DNA of 64,000 nucleotides from Carnobacterium sp. 17-4 (GTDB taxonomy: Bacteria; Bacillota; Bacilli; Lactobacillales; Carnobacteriaceae), in assembly GCF_000195575.1 (NCBI RefSeq), contig NC_015391.1:1170501-1234500 (forward strand), read 5' to 3'. Positions 8,281-18,214 of this stretch are shown one piece after another. Below the pieces are notes generated by a model. The model did no database searches, was not told the origin of the DNA, and worked only from the letters and a program-made list of their open reading frames with translations. Each line of letters starts with the position of its first letter. Within the stretch, counting starts at the first letter, position 1. Both the position numbers and the translations under genes were made by a program.

Positions 8281-10491
8281 ATGCCTAAAAATAAAGATTA
8301 TACTGCACAAGAAGTAATTGCCTTAACTGTTACTTATATGAATAGCAGTCATGTGGCTTTTGTCAAAAAAGCATGCGATTTTGCTACGAATGCCCATAAA
8401 GATCAATTCAGGAAATCTGGAGAGCCTTATATTATTCATCCGATACAAGTAGCGGGCATTTTAGCTGAATTAAAAATGGACCCTGTAACAGTGGCAACGG
8501 GATTTCTTCATGATGTTGTAGAAGATACTGAATACACTTTTGAAGATATTTCCAGAGAGTTTTCACCTGAAGTAGCCATGCTCGTTGATGGCGTTACTAA
8601 ATTAGGGAAAATTAAATATAAATCACACGAAGAACAACAAGCAGAAAATCACCGTAAAATGTTGCTGGCAATGGCAAAAGACCTAAGAGTTATCATGGTT
8701 AAGTTAGCTGACCGTTTGCACAATTTACGCACATTAAAATTCCATAGACCAGAAAAGCAAAGACGTATCGCAAATGAAACTCTTGAAGTCTATGCTCCAC
8801 TAGCTCATCGATTAGGGATCAATTTAATTAAATGGGAATTAGAAGACACTTCTTTGCGTTACCTAAATCCTCAACAATATTACCGTATTGTTCATTTAAT
8901 GAATTCTAAAAGAGAAGAACGAGAAAAATATATCACAGATTCTATTTCAAAAATTGAAGAATCTGTAGAGGAATTAAATATATCTGCAGATATTACAGGC
9001 AGACCAAAACACATCTATTCCATTTACCGCAAAATGCGCGATCAGAAGAAACAGTTTGATCAAATTTATGATCTATTAGCTATACGGGTTATTGTAGACT
9101 CTATTAAAGATTGTTATGCAGTGTTAGGTGCGATCCATACACGTTGGAAACCGATGCCTGGCAGATTTAAAGATTATATTGCCATGCCAAAATCGAATAT
9201 GTATCAATCCATCCATACTACCGTTATAGGGGAATTTGGTAAACCTATAGAAGTTCAAATCCGCACAAAAGAAATGCATGCAGTTGCGGAATATGGAGTT
9301 GCGGCTCACTGGGCATATAAAGAAGGCATTACCAGAAAAGTTGAAGATGATTCAGATGGTAAAAAAATCTCTTGGTTTAGAGATATTATTGAATTACAAG
9401 ATGAATCCAGTGATGCAAGTGACTTTATGGAAAGTGTCAAAGAAGATATTTTTAAAGACAAAGTTTACGTCTTTACACCAAAAGGCGATGTCAGTGAATT
9501 GCCTTCTGGTGCTGGTCCGTTAGATTTTGCATTTAATATTCATACTGAAATAGGAAATAAGACGACTGGTGCTAAAGTTAATGGAAAAATTGTTCCCTTA
9601 AATTACAAATTAAAAACGGGTGACATCATTGAAATATTAACTTCTCCAAATTCTTATGGACCAAGTCGTGATTGGATTAATTTAGTATCAACCAGTAAAG
9701 CCAAAAATAAAATAAAACGTTTCTTTAAACTACAAGATCGTGAAGTTAATGTCATAAAGGGTCGCGAATTGGTTGAAAAACAGTTAACTGAAATGCAATT
9801 TCCGCCGAAAAATTTCTTGACAAAAAATAATATCAAAATGCTTTTAGAAAGATTTAATTTTACTTCAGAAGACGATCTATACGCTGCTGTAGGATATGGT
9901 GAATTAACAGCTCTTGTAGTAGCCAATCGCTTAACGGAAAAAGAGCGCAGAGAGCGAGATCTTGAAAAGAAAATCCAAGATACTACGTCAATAGAATTGA
10001 AAACTAAAAAAGAGCCTGAAAAAATTAAAATAAAACATGAGGGCGGCATTGTCATTCAAGGAATAGACAATTTACTGATTCGGATTAGTCGTTGTTGCAA
10101 TCCTGTTCCGGGTGATGAGATTGTTGGGTATATTACAAAAGGCCGCGGGGTTTCGATTCATCGGAAAACATGTCCAAATGTTTTAGCAGCAAAAGATGCT
10201 GAAAATCGATTGATTGATGTTGAGTGGGAAGATACGACATCTAAGAGTCAAGAATACAATGCGGAATTACAGATTATTGGTTATAATCGTTCCGGTTTGT
10301 TGAATGAAGTATTGCAAGTTGTAAACAGTATGACCAAAAATTTAAACAATGTGAATGGAAAAGTAGACAATAACAAAATGGCTACTATTACATTAACAGT
10401 GGGTATTCAAAATATTCAACAATTAGATAAAATTGTTGAAAAAATAAAATCAATTCCTGATGTATACAATGTGAAAAGAATGTCTTCTTAA
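8281..10491 (+). CDS. rel: Bifunctional (p)ppGpp synthetase/hydrolase
   Basis: 736 residues, the long RelA/SpoT type of Firmicutes. It makes and degrades the stringent-response alarmone. The hydrolase HD site is intact (His53, His77-Asp78, Glu81-Asp82), so it should be able to hydrolyse. The synthetase part carries YDLLAIRVIV, GRFKDYIAMPKSN and EVQIRTKEMHAVAEYG. TGS domain near 395-450 (VYVFTPKGDV), the Cys-containing region RCCNPVPGDEIVGY, and a C-terminal ACT domain follow. AAGGTG precedes the ATG. The rel-dtd order is conserved in Firmicutes. Confidence 0.97.
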   Translation: MPKNKDYTAQEVIALTVTYMNSSHVAFVKKACDFATNAHKDQFRKSGEPYIIHPIQVAGILAELKMDPVTVATGFLHDVVEDTEYTFEDISREFSPEVAMLVDGVTKLGKIKYKSHEEQQAENHRKMLLAMAKDLRVIMVKLADRLHNLRTLKFHRPEKQRRIANETLEVYAPLAHRLGINLIKWELEDTSLRYLNPQQYYRIVHLMNSKREEREKYITDSISKIEESVEELNISADITGRPKHIYSIYRKMRDQKKQFDQIYDLLAIRVIVDSIKDCYAVLGAIHTRWKPMPGRFKDYIAMPKSNMYQSIHTTVIGEFGKPIEVQIRTKEMHAVAEYGVAAHWAYKEGITRKVEDDSDGKKISWFRDIIELQDESSDASDFMESVKEDIFKDKVYVFTPKGDVSELPSGAGPLDFAFNIHTEIGNKTTGAKVNGKIVPLNYKLKTGDIIEILTSPNSYGPSRDWINLVSTSKAKNKIKRFFKLQDREVNVIKGRELVEKQLTEMQFPPKNFLTKNNIKMLLERFNFTSEDDLYAAVGYGELTALVVANRLTEKERRERDLEKKIQDTTSIELKTKKEPEKIKIKHEGGIVIQGIDNLLIRISRCCNPVPGDEIVGYITKGRGVSIHRKTCPNVLAAKDAENRLIDVEWEDTTSKSQEYNAELQIIGYNRSGLLNEVLQVVNSMTKNLNNVNGKVDNNKMATITLTVGIQNIQQLDKIVEKIKSIPDVYNVKRMSS

Positions 10492-10500
10492 TAGTAAAAT

Positions 10501-10547
10501 AAAAAAGCGGAAATTGCCTATCGTATAGGCAATTTCCGCTTTTTTTA
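10501..10547 (+). terminator. Strong terminator after rel
   Basis: Arms of about 16 bp (AAGCGGAAATTGCCTA and its complement) around a short loop, flanked by an A run and a T run, so it may act in both directions. The following 150 bp up to dtd hold no gene that I can support. Confidence 0.92.
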
Positions 10548-10701
10548 TGGGGTTGTTTGACAACTGATGATGATGCTCCAAAGGATATTTCTTTTAGAAT
10601 AGAAGTAATCTTATCTTTCAAATTAGTACCAGGTCCGATACAATTGTTAAACAAGAAGATAGCCAAGTAAAATTCTTAGAAAGTAAAAAGGTGGTTATAA
10701 G

Positions 10702-11148
10702 ATGAGAGTTGTCATACAAAGAACAAAGCACGCAAGCGTCAGTATTGAAGAATCGGTTGTGGGAGAGATTACTCACGGATTCGTTCTATTGGTTGGAATA
10801 GAAGAAGAGGATCAACAAGATGATATTGAATACCTTGTACGTAAAATCAGTAAAATGCGTATCTTTGAAGATACACAAGGAAAAATGAATTTAAGTATAG
10901 AGGATGTTGGTGGAGAAATTCTTTCCATTTCTCAATTTACACTACATGCTGACACTAAAAAAGGGAATCGCCCAAGTTTTATTAAAGCAGCAAAACCAGA
11001 CACGGCTATTCCAATTTATGATGCGTTTAATGCTCAGTTAAGAGCGACCGGTCTAACGGTTCAAACAGGAACCTTTGGCGCAGACATGCAAGTTTCACTT
11101 GTAAATGATGGTCCGGTAACCATTATCATAGATAGTAAACAACGTTAA
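10702..11148 (+). CDS. dtd: D-aminoacyl-tRNA deacylase
   Basis: 148 residues. It hydrolyses D-amino acids from mischarged tRNA. Seen: [13 protein letters not shown] at the N-terminus, the catalytic-loop motif [20 protein letters not shown] and the C-terminal [19 protein letters not shown], all diagnostic of the DTD1 family. AAAGGTGG lies upstream of the ATG. The strong terminator between rel and dtd suggests that it also has its own transcription. Confidence 0.97.
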   Translation: MRVVIQRTKHASVSIEESVVGEITHGFVLLVGIEEEDQQDDIEYLVRKISKMRIFEDTQGKMNLSIEDVGGEILSISQFTLHADTKKGNRPSFIKAAKPDTAIPIYDAFNAQLRATGLTVQTGTFGADMQVSLVNDGPVTIIIDSKQR

Positions 11149-11193
11149 AAAAACTGACCATACAAGGAGATTTCCTTGTATAGTCAGTTTTTT
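11147..11193. terminator. Bidirectional terminator between dtd and the amidase gene
   Basis: Long arms AAAAAACTGAC-c-ATACAAGGA and TCCTTGTATaGTCAGTTTTTT sit between two convergent genes, with A and T runs on both sides. Confidence 0.9.
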
Positions 11194-11196
11194 AAT

Positions 11197-12525
11197 TTAC
11201 GGAATAAAGTATTGATTCAATGATTGATAAAGAATTTCTGCAATAGAAGATTGATAGGATACGGAATTGACCGTATCTTGATCTACATCATTATTTAGAT
11301 ATCCCAATTCAAGCAGGATAGCAGGCTGAGTATTTTCTCTAGTGACGTAGAAATCCCCGAATCGTACACCGTTATTTGGCAATAAGCCATTTTGTTTCAA
11401 ATTAGCATTTACGATCTCAGCTAATGGCATGTCTTTGTCATGGTAATAGTACGTTGTAGTACCACTGATTTCATTAGCTATTTCAGTTGAATCATAATGT
11501 AAACTAATGAATGCATCTGCATTTGATTGATTACTGATGACCGCTCGCTCATCTAAACTGACAAATTCATCATCTGAACGCGTCAAGATAACATTTGCTC
11601 CAGCATCACGCAATCGGTTAGCCACGAGTTTAGCTGTATCTAACGTAACATCTTTTTCATAAAATGAATGTGCTAAGGCACCAGGATCATCTCCACCATG
11701 TCCGGCATCAATTACGATTGTTGCTTCAGCTAAAGAAGTGATATTGGCAGGTGGTGCAGGTGTTTTGTTGGCTGATAAGTCTACCACCCAGTTTGCTACA
11801 TAACCTGTTTCGCCACTTGCTAACTCTATTTGATACCAATCGCCTTCAGCAGAGAGATAGGTGAAACTTTCTCCTTTTTCAGCAGTTGCTACAACACTAC
11901 TTTCAACAGAAGGACTGGTACGGATATTCGTGCTACCGCTACGAGTTGTAACGGTTTGTATAGGCGCTGAATTTTCTTCAGCTACTGCAACTGTGGTTGT
12001 TTCAGTAGCTGATTCAGTAATTTCAATTAACTCTGAACTGATCCAAGCAACTTGTCCATAGTATTGAATTTGTGTCCAGCCTTCTTGTTGGAACAACACG
12101 GTTAGCTCTGTTCCATTGACTACTTTTCCAAGAATAGTAGAGTCCGCATTGCTTTCACTACGTATATTTACTTCTTCTCCAGTAACCACACCAATTTTAT
12201 TGGTTGCAGCACTCACTTCGGTATTTTCAATAAGCCAGCTGGCGATCCAACCGATCTGATCATTGCTTAAACGCACTTTATACCATTCATTTTCCTCGGT
12301 TAACATGGTTACTTTTTCTCCACCAGTAACCTGTGTCATAATGTCGTAAGATAGTCCTGGCCCCGTTCGGACATTGACAACACTTGCATCCACTTTGATG
12401 GTTCCTTGATTAGCCAGAACGACAGTGGCAAAAGTAGTTAAGCCGATAAACAATGCAATGATGAACAATGTAACAATCTTTTTTTTCTTTTTTAATGTTA
12501 ATTTATTTTCCACTGATAGTTTCAC
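11197..12525 (-). CDS. Cell-wall amidase with three SH3b domains
   Basis: 442 residues, GTG start. A basic N-terminus precedes one hydrophobic segment (about 17-38), an export signal or anchor. Three bacterial SH3 repeats follow at about 42-100, 110-167 and 190-247, each with the xVNVRTGPG or NIRS/TSP signature, then an Amidase_3 domain from about 267. The domain shows IVIDAGHGGDDPGA (zinc His), YEKDVTL (zinc Glu), ISLHYDS (zinc His) and the catalytic Glu in AILLELGYLNN. By family it is a zinc N-acetylmuramoyl-L-alanine amidase acting on peptidoglycan. It is alone on the minus strand; the ribosome binding site is weak (AGAAAG). Confidence 0.9.
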   Translation of the reverse strand: MKLSVENKLTLKKKKKIVTLFIIALFIGLTTFATVVLANQGTIKVDASVVNVRTGPGLSYDIMTQVTGGEKVTMLTEENEWYKVRLSNDQIGWIASWLIENTEVSAATNKIGVVTGEEVNIRSESNADSTILGKVVNGTELTVLFQQEGWTQIQYYGQVAWISSELIEITESATETTTVAVAEENSAPIQTVTTRSGSTNIRTSPSVESSVVATAEKGESFTYLSAEGDWYQIELASGETGYVANWVVDLSANKTPAPPANITSLAEATIVIDAGHGGDDPGALAHSFYEKDVTLDTAKLVANRLRDAGANVILTRSDDEFVSLDERAVISNQSNADAFISLHYDSTEIANEISGTTTYYYHDKDMPLAEIVNANLKQNGLLPNNGVRFGDFYVTRENTQPAILLELGYLNNDVDQDTVNSVSYQSSIAEILYQSLNQYFIP

Positions 12526-12673
12526 TACTTTCTTAATGGCGGTAACGCAACCAACTATAGATTATATGTACTTTTCAATTATAGCAATGATGCGCTTTAA
12601 TATGCAATTAAATCCTAATATTCTTTCGTTTTTTTTACAAATGAATAGAACAAGACCTTTTTGCTTTCTAGTC

Positions 12674-12702
12674 TTGACATTGTTTATCCTTTCTTGTAAT
12701 CT
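12674..12702 (+). promoter_or_regulatory. Candidate promoter for the hisS-aspS T-box transcript
   Basis: A perfect TTGACA at 12674-12679, a 17-bp spacer and a weak -10 TAATCT. It is correctly placed to start the T-box leader. Confidence 0.5.
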
Positions 12703-12729
12703 TACATTATTGTATATAACACCCAATGA

Positions 12730-12952
12730 GAGAAAAAGTAAGTAGTTCTGACGTGTGAATAGAGAGAATTTCCTTGGCTGAAAGAAATTCCCGTAGAGTT
12801 AACTGAAAGACATTCTTGAGGGTTAGCAGTGAAAAGCTGTTACGTTACGAGCGTTAATCGTTGAGGAAAGCTTAGGCTTTCAAACAAAGGTGGTACCACG
12901 ATAATAACTAATCATTCGTCCTTATTCTATTTAGAATAAGGGCGTTTTTTTT
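12730..12952 (+). promoter_or_regulatory. T-box leader controlling hisS-aspS
   Basis: Seen: the T-box sequence AAGGTGGTACCACG at 12887-12900, and a terminator with arms CGTCCTTATTCTA/TAGAATAAGGGCG and a T run (12917-12952). A stem I apical hairpin has GAATTTC/GAAATTC arms near 12768-12790. The likely specifier is GAC (aspartate) at 12809-12811, in the context CTGAAA-GAC-ATTC. The glyQS leader in this window has TGAAA-GGC-CTTC at the same place, which supports this reading. Uncharged tRNA-Asp would then raise expression of both synthetase genes. Confidence 0.92.
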
Positions 12953-12995
12953 GTATTTTTTTAGAATAATTGTAAAAAATAAGGAGTGTTAATTA

Positions 12996-14321
12996 ATGGC
13001 TATTCAAAAACCTAAAGGGACAGCAGATTTATTACCCGAAGATTCAAGAAAATGGCAATACGTTGAAGAAATTTTAAATATGGTATTGGCTGATTATCAA
13101 TTTGGAGAAATAAGAACACCTATTTTTGAGAGCTATGATTTATTTTCTCGCGGTGTAGGAGAAACAAGCGATATCGTTTCAAAAGAAATGTATGATTTCT
13201 TTGATAAAGGCGAACGTCATATGTCGCTTCGTCCAGAAGGAACAGCTCCAGTTGTTCGTGCATTTGTTGAAAATAAATTATTCGGACCTGAACACAATAA
13301 ACCATACAAAGTTTATTATAAAGGTCCAATGTTCCGCTATGAACGTCCTCAAGGCGGCAGAATGAGACAATTTCACCAATTAGGTGTTGAAGTTTTTGGC
13401 AGTACGAACCCGGCAACAGATGTAGAATCAATGGCTCTTGCTATGGCTTTGTTTGAAGAACTTGGGCTAGAAAAATTGACTTTAGTGATCAATTCACTAG
13501 GGGATTCTGAAAGTCGTGTAGCTTATAGAGAAGCTTTAATTGCTTATTTAAAACCTCATTTCGAAGAGTTAAGTGCCGATTCGCAAACACGTTTGCACAA
13601 AAATCCATTACGTGTATTAGACAGTAAAGATAAAAAAGATAAAGAAATCGTTAAAAATGCTCCATCTATTCTAGATTATTTAAGTGAAGATTCAGCAAAA
13701 CACTTTGAAACCGTTAAAGAAATGTTAACAGCTTTAGACATTCCTTTTGTGATCGACAGCAACATGGTTAGAGGATTAGACTACTATACGCACACGATTT
13801 TTGAAGTAATGAGCGATGCTCCAGGATTTGGTGCAATCACAACAATTTGTGCCGGTGGCCGTTATGACGGATTAGTAGAAGAAGTCGGTGGTCCTGCTAC
13901 TCCTGGTTTTGGTTTCGCATTAGGCTTAGAACGTTTAATGATGACATTAGAAGCAGAAGAAATTGACATACCGGATACCCATGAAGTAGATGTCTATGTA
14001 ATTGGTTTAGGAGAAGCAACAAACCTTGAGTCACTTAAGATTGTTCAAGCTGCTCGAGGAGCTGGGTTGTCTGCTGAACGGGATTACATGAATCGTAAAA
14101 TAAAAGGCCAGTTTAAAACAGCTTCAAAACTAAATGCCAAAGTGGTAATTACTTTAGGCGATGCAGAATTAGAACAAAAAGAAGTGAATTTTAAAGTCAT
14201 GAAGACTGGAAATGAATCAAAAGTTCCATTAACAGAGGTCTACAAAGATTTTGAAAAACTATTCAATTTAAAAGTAGCAGATATGACAGCTTTCAATGAC
14301 TTTTTCAATAAAGAAGATTAA
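12996..14321 (+). CDS. hisS: Histidyl-tRNA synthetase
   Basis: 441 residues, class II synthetase. Seen: motif 1 region [15 protein letters not shown], motif 2 region [21 protein letters not shown], the HisA motif [13 protein letters not shown] and motif 3 [13 protein letters not shown], then the anticodon-binding domain from about 335. AAGGAGTG precedes the ATG. It is the first gene of the T-box-controlled hisS-aspS operon. Confidence 0.97.
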   Translation: MAIQKPKGTADLLPEDSRKWQYVEEILNMVLADYQFGEIRTPIFESYDLFSRGVGETSDIVSKEMYDFFDKGERHMSLRPEGTAPVVRAFVENKLFGPEHNKPYKVYYKGPMFRYERPQGGRMRQFHQLGVEVFGSTNPATDVESMALAMALFEELGLEKLTLVINSLGDSESRVAYREALIAYLKPHFEELSADSQTRLHKNPLRVLDSKDKKDKEIVKNAPSILDYLSEDSAKHFETVKEMLTALDIPFVIDSNMVRGLDYYTHTIFEVMSDAPGFGAITTICAGGRYDGLVEEVGGPATPGFGFALGLERLMMTLEAEEIDIPDTHEVDVYVIGLGEATNLESLKIVQAARGAGLSAERDYMNRKIKGQFKTASKLNAKVVITLGDAELEQKEVNFKVMKTGNESKVPLTEVYKDFEKLFNLKVADMTAFNDFFNKED

Positions 14322-14353
14322 TTAGGAACAACTAGTGATAGGAGCTGGAGCAA

Positions 14354-16123
14354 ATGGGAAAAAGAACAGAATATTGCGGGAAAGTCTCTCGTGATTTATT
14401 AGGACAAGAAATAATCTTAAAAGGATGGGTACAAAAAAGAAGAGATTTAGGAGATTTGATTTTTATTGATTTACGCGACCGCGAAGGAATCGTTCAAATC
14501 GTTTTTAACCCAACTTTTTCAAAAGAAGCATTAGCTATCGCTGAAGACGTACGTAGTGAATATGTCCTTGAAGTTAAAGGGAAAGTTGTTGAAAGAAAAG
14601 AAGCTGTTGTAAATAAGAATATCTCAACAGGAGAATTAGAAGTCGAAGTATACGATGTCAAGGTTCTTAACGCTTCAAAAACAACACCGTTTTATATTGA
14701 AGATGGTGTAGCCGTATCCGATGATAAAAGAATGCAATACCGTTACCTTGATCTAAGACGTCCAGAGATGACTCAGAATATGATTTTGCGTCACCAAATG
14801 ACAAAATCAATTCGTCACTATTTAGATGACCGCAACTTTATTGATACTGAAACACCGTATTTAACAAAATCAACTCCAGAAGGTGCGCGAGACTACTTGG
14901 TACCGTCACGAGTTCATCCAGGTCATTTTTATGCATTGCCTCAATCGCCACAATTATTCAAACAACTATTAATGGGTGCTGGATTTGATCGCTATTATCA
15001 AATTGTGCGTTGTTTTAGAGATGAAGATTTACGTGGAGACCGTCAACCGGAGTTTACTCAAGTCGATATTGAAACCAGCTTTTTGGAGCCTGAAGAAATC
15101 CAATCATTTACTGAAGAATTATTAGCTAAAGTACTAAAAGATACAAAAGACGTTGAATTGACGTTACCATTCCCACGTATGGGATATGACGAAGCAATTA
15201 GTCGTTACGGTAGTGATAAACCAGATGTTCGTTTTGGATTAGAATTAGTAGACGTTAGTGATTTAGTGAAAGATTCTAGTTTCAAAGTCTTTAGTGGAGC
15301 AATTGAAAATGGTGGAGCTGTTAAAGCCATCAACGCTAAAGGAGCTGCCAGCAACTACTCTCGAAAAGATATTGATGCTCTAGGCGAATTCGTTTCTGTC
15401 TATGGAGCTAAAGGTTTAGCATGGTTGAAAGTTGAAGATGATGGCTTAAAAGGACCAATCGCTAAATTCTTTAAAGAAGATGCAGAAGCATTGATTGAAA
15501 AAATGGAAGCTGAAACAGGTGACTTGTTGTTGTTTGTGGCTGATAAAAAATCTGTTGTCCATGATTCATTAGGCGCACTGCGTTCGAAATTAGGGAAAGA
15601 ATTAGAATTAATCGATGAATCCGTTTATGCGTTTATGTGGATCGTTGACTGGCCATTACTGGAGTATGATGAAGAAGCAGGACGCTACTCAGCTGCTCAT
15701 CACCCGTTCACAATGCCAAAAGAATCTGATATTGATTTACTTGAAACGGATCCTGGAAAAGTCTATGCTCAAGCATATGATATTGTATTAAATGGCTACG
15801 AATTGGGCGGAGGTTCAATTAGAATTCATACTCGTGACTTACAAGAAAAAATGTTTACAGCTTTAGGATTTTCAAAAGAAGAAGCAGAAGAACAATTTGG
15901 GTTCTTGTTAGAAGCACTTGACTATGGTTTCCCTCCACATGGTGGAATTGCCTTAGGACTTGACCGATTTGCAATGCTATTGGCAGGTAAAGAAAATATT
16001 CGTGAAGTGATTGCTTTCCCTAAAAATGGAAAAGCGACAGATCCATTAACTTCAGCACCTAGTTTGGTTAGTGAAGCACAATTAGATGAATTATCAATTC
16101 ATACAACAAAAATTGAAGATTAA
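14354..16123 (+). CDS. aspS: Aspartyl-tRNA synthetase
   Basis: 589 residues, the long bacterial type with the inserted GAD domain. Seen: the OB-fold anticodon domain with [22 protein letters not shown], motif 2 [20 protein letters not shown] and motif 3 [17 protein letters not shown] site GATAGGAG precedes the ATG, 32 bp after hisS. Cotranscription with hisS is usual in Firmicutes. Whether it charges only tRNA-Asp depends on whether the genome has gatCAB, which is not visible here. Confidence 0.97.
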   Translation: MGKRTEYCGKVSRDLLGQEIILKGWVQKRRDLGDLIFIDLRDREGIVQIVFNPTFSKEALAIAEDVRSEYVLEVKGKVVERKEAVVNKNISTGELEVEVYDVKVLNASKTTPFYIEDGVAVSDDKRMQYRYLDLRRPEMTQNMILRHQMTKSIRHYLDDRNFIDTETPYLTKSTPEGARDYLVPSRVHPGHFYALPQSPQLFKQLLMGAGFDRYYQIVRCFRDEDLRGDRQPEFTQVDIETSFLEPEEIQSFTEELLAKVLKDTKDVELTLPFPRMGYDEAISRYGSDKPDVRFGLELVDVSDLVKDSSFKVFSGAIENGGAVKAINAKGAASNYSRKDIDALGEFVSVYGAKGLAWLKVEDDGLKGPIAKFFKEDAEALIEKMEAETGDLLLFVADKKSVVHDSLGALRSKLGKELELIDESVYAFMWIVDWPLLEYDEEAGRYSAAHHPFTMPKESDIDLLETDPGKVYAQAYDIVLNGYELGGGSIRIHTRDLQEKMFTALGFSKEEAEEQFGFLLEALDYGFPPHGGIALGLDRFAMLLAGKENIREVIAFPKNGKATDPLTSAPSLVSEAQLDELSIHTTKIED

Positions 16124-16145
16124 ACTGTAAAAATTTCTTTGACAG

Positions 16146-16184
16146 AAAAAAACGTGAGCAAATGATTGTTGCTCACGTTTTTTT
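16146..16184 (+). terminator. Terminator of hisS-aspS
   Basis: Arms AAACGTGAGCAA and TTGCTCACGTTT, with A and T runs outside. Confidence 0.92.
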
Positions 16185-16236
16185 GTTTCATTAGAAAAAA
16201 TTATGTCGAAACGAATTAAGATTTAGCTTGTTATTC

Positions 16237-16263
16237 ATAGTCAATTTTGTCAAAATAGACTAT
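16237..16263. promoter_or_regulatory. 27-bp dyad upstream of sppA
   Basis: Arms ATAGTCAATTTTG and CAAAATAGACTAT are symmetric around T16250, with 12 of 13 pairs matching. It lies 26 bp before the sppA start and no T run follows, so an operator is more likely than a terminator. It does not match a regulator box that I recognise. Confidence 0.55.
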
Positions 16264-16289
16264 GGAAACAAAATTTGGGAGGTTTATAG

Positions 16290-17327
16290 ATGAATGCAAA
16301 AAGATGGAGTGCAATTGGTGTTGCACTAGGTATTTTTATTTTTTCACTATTTTTTAGTAATTATTTTTCTTATATTGTTGAAGAACAAGAAGCAACTGAA
16401 TCGTTAAGCGATAACTTATTAGGTTTTTTGGGTACAACTGTATTGGAAGAAAGTTTATTAGAAGCTGGAGACACTTCTAAACGGATCGTATTATTGTCTG
16501 TAGATGGAACAATTTTAGATGGTCAGACATCTGGCTTCACTGGAGATTCAGTATACGATCATGACTTATTTTTACAACAGTTGGAACAAGTATTAGTAGA
16601 TGATACGATTAAAGCAATTGTTTTATCCGTCAATACTCCAGGCGGTGGTACATATGAAAGTGCTCAAATAAAAGACAAATTAGTTGAAATTCAAGAAACA
16701 ACTGAAAAACCTATTTATGTTTCAATGGGAAGCATGGCTGCTAGTGGTGGGTACTATATTTCAGCTTCAGCAGAAAAAATATTTGCTTCTGAAGAAACTC
16801 TGACAGGATCGATTGGTGTGATTATGTCTGGAACGAATTTTAGCGAGTTGTTTGAAAAAATCGGAGTCGATGACACTACCATTAAAAGTGGTGAGTTTAA
16901 AGATATTGGATCTTCAACTCGAACAATGACTGAAGAAGACGCAGAAATTTTACAAACAATGGTAAATACATCGTATGATCGCTTTGTAGATGTTATTGTT
17001 GAAGGACGTGGAATGGATGAAGCAGTCGTTAGGACAATAGCTGATGGCCGTATTTACGATGGAGCACAAGCTGTTTCAAATGGTTTAGTCGATGAAATCG
17101 GTTATCAAGAAGATGCACTTGAAGCGATTAAAAAAGATTACGATTTAGAAGATGCAGAAATATTTACTTATCAAGGTCCTGCAATGTCATTTTCTTCGTT
17201 ATTTAGTTCTAAAGTAAGTAGTCTATTTCAATCAGGTGAGTCAATGAACTCAGATATTGATAAATTGATGACGGCAATTGGAACACCAGATTCTCCTAAG
17301 ATGATGTATTATTATGGAGGTGAATAG
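16290..17327 (+). CDS. sppA: Signal peptide peptidase SppA
   Basis: 345 residues. A single N-terminal membrane segment (about 9-29) anchors the protein, with the protease domain outside. The catalytic pair is Ser152 in MAASGGYY and Lys204 in SGEFKDIG; their spacing of 52 residues equals that of the Bacillus subtilis enzyme. The clp-like fold motif LSVNTPGGG is also present. It degrades cleaved signal peptides and was linked to stress tolerance in Bacillus. GGGAGG precedes the ATG. The RDD gene follows one base after its stop. Confidence 0.95.
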   Translation: MNAKRWSAIGVALGIFIFSLFFSNYFSYIVEEQEATESLSDNLLGFLGTTVLEESLLEAGDTSKRIVLLSVDGTILDGQTSGFTGDSVYDHDLFLQQLEQVLVDDTIKAIVLSVNTPGGGTYESAQIKDKLVEIQETTEKPIYVSMGSMAASGGYYISASAEKIFASEETLTGSIGVIMSGTNFSELFEKIGVDDTTIKSGEFKDIGSSTRTMTEEDAEILQTMVNTSYDRFVDVIVEGRGMDEAVVRTIADGRIYDGAQAVSNGLVDEIGYQEDALEAIKKDYDLEDAEIFTYQGPAMSFSSLFSSKVSSLFQSGESMNSDIDKLMTAIGTPDSPKMMYYYGGE

Positions 17328-17328
17328 A

Positions 17329-18126
17329 ATGAGTACAACTTCCAATAATAATGAGCAGGAGCACTTGAAAGAGGCGACCCAAGCAAAAAAAGGCGATACA
17401 AAAGAACTAGATTTGAGTGAGTTGAAAAAAGCATTAGCTATTGAAGAAGCAGAACTTGAACAAGCCAAACGGTTAAACCGTTTGGAACAACAAAAAGAAC
17501 AAATGAAAGCAACGATTATTGAGGAAGATTCTGCTGTTAAGCCAGCTTCACAAGAATCTCAAGTTAAATCAACAGAAAAAATGAATCCGCAAGATCTTAG
17601 AGATGCTAGACGAAAGTACTGGCAAGAAAAACAAAAACAAGAAGAACGCAAACGCAAACCTTATCACAGTTACCCTACCTTTTTTTATACGGGATTTTGG
17701 TTTAGACTTTTTGCTTTTTTAATTGATTTACTCGTAATCTCAAGTATCAATCGATTAATTGTTCAACCGCTGTTCTTATTATTAAGGTATCCATTAAATG
17801 ATGATGCATTTTCAGCATTCTCATTAAGTAAGTTGGCTATATACTTACTTTATTTTGTACTGGTAACAAAATTAACGAATGGCCAAACAATTGGGAAAAT
17901 CATTTTTGGTATTCGAGTAGTCAGCTTTAAAGAAGAAAAGCTAAGTTGGGCAACGGTAATTATCCGTGAATGCTTTAGTCGCTATATTTTAAAAGTATTC
18001 CCATTTATTTATCTAATGGTGTTGTTCACACAAGAAAAACAACATCTAGGTGATTTTTTCAGTGATACATCTGTGGTCTCTGAGAATTTAATTCGGGCAA
18101 ACCAGTTGTCATTTGAAAAGCAATAA
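17329..18126 (+). CDS. RDD family membrane protein
   Basis: 265 residues from the ATG at 17329, preferred over an in-frame ATG 15 bases upstream because GGAGGTG lies just before it. The N-terminal 120 residues are charged and predicted helical (KKALAIEEAELEQAKRLNRLEQQKEQ). The RDD domain follows: FWFRLFAFLIDLLVISS with the Arg-Asp signature, a second hydrophobic stretch and NGQTIGKIIFGIRVV. RDD proteins are membrane proteins of mostly unknown role, some linked to ion exchange. Cotranscribed with sppA. Confidence 0.88.
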   Translation: MSTTSNNNEQEHLKEATQAKKGDTKELDLSELKKALAIEEAELEQAKRLNRLEQQKEQMKATIIEEDSAVKPASQESQVKSTEKMNPQDLRDARRKYWQEKQKQEERKRKPYHSYPTFFYTGFWFRLFAFLIDLLVISSINRLIVQPLFLLLRYPLNDDAFSAFSLSKLAIYLLYFVLVTKLTNGQTIGKIIFGIRVVSFKEEKLSWATVIIRECFSRYILKVFPFIYLMVLFTQEKQHLGDFFSDTSVVSENLIRANQLSFEKQ

Positions 18127-18214
18127 ATGGAAGAACAAGTTCAATCTTGGTTGTTCTTTTGAAACAACTAGCTTAGAATAAAAGAAAATGCATTTAATGT
18201 TAGGAGAAAAAAAG

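Noticed and set aside
10388-10666. Minus-strand 92-residue ORF over the end of rel
   Set aside because: It runs through the rel terminator and the coding end of rel, with no family pattern.
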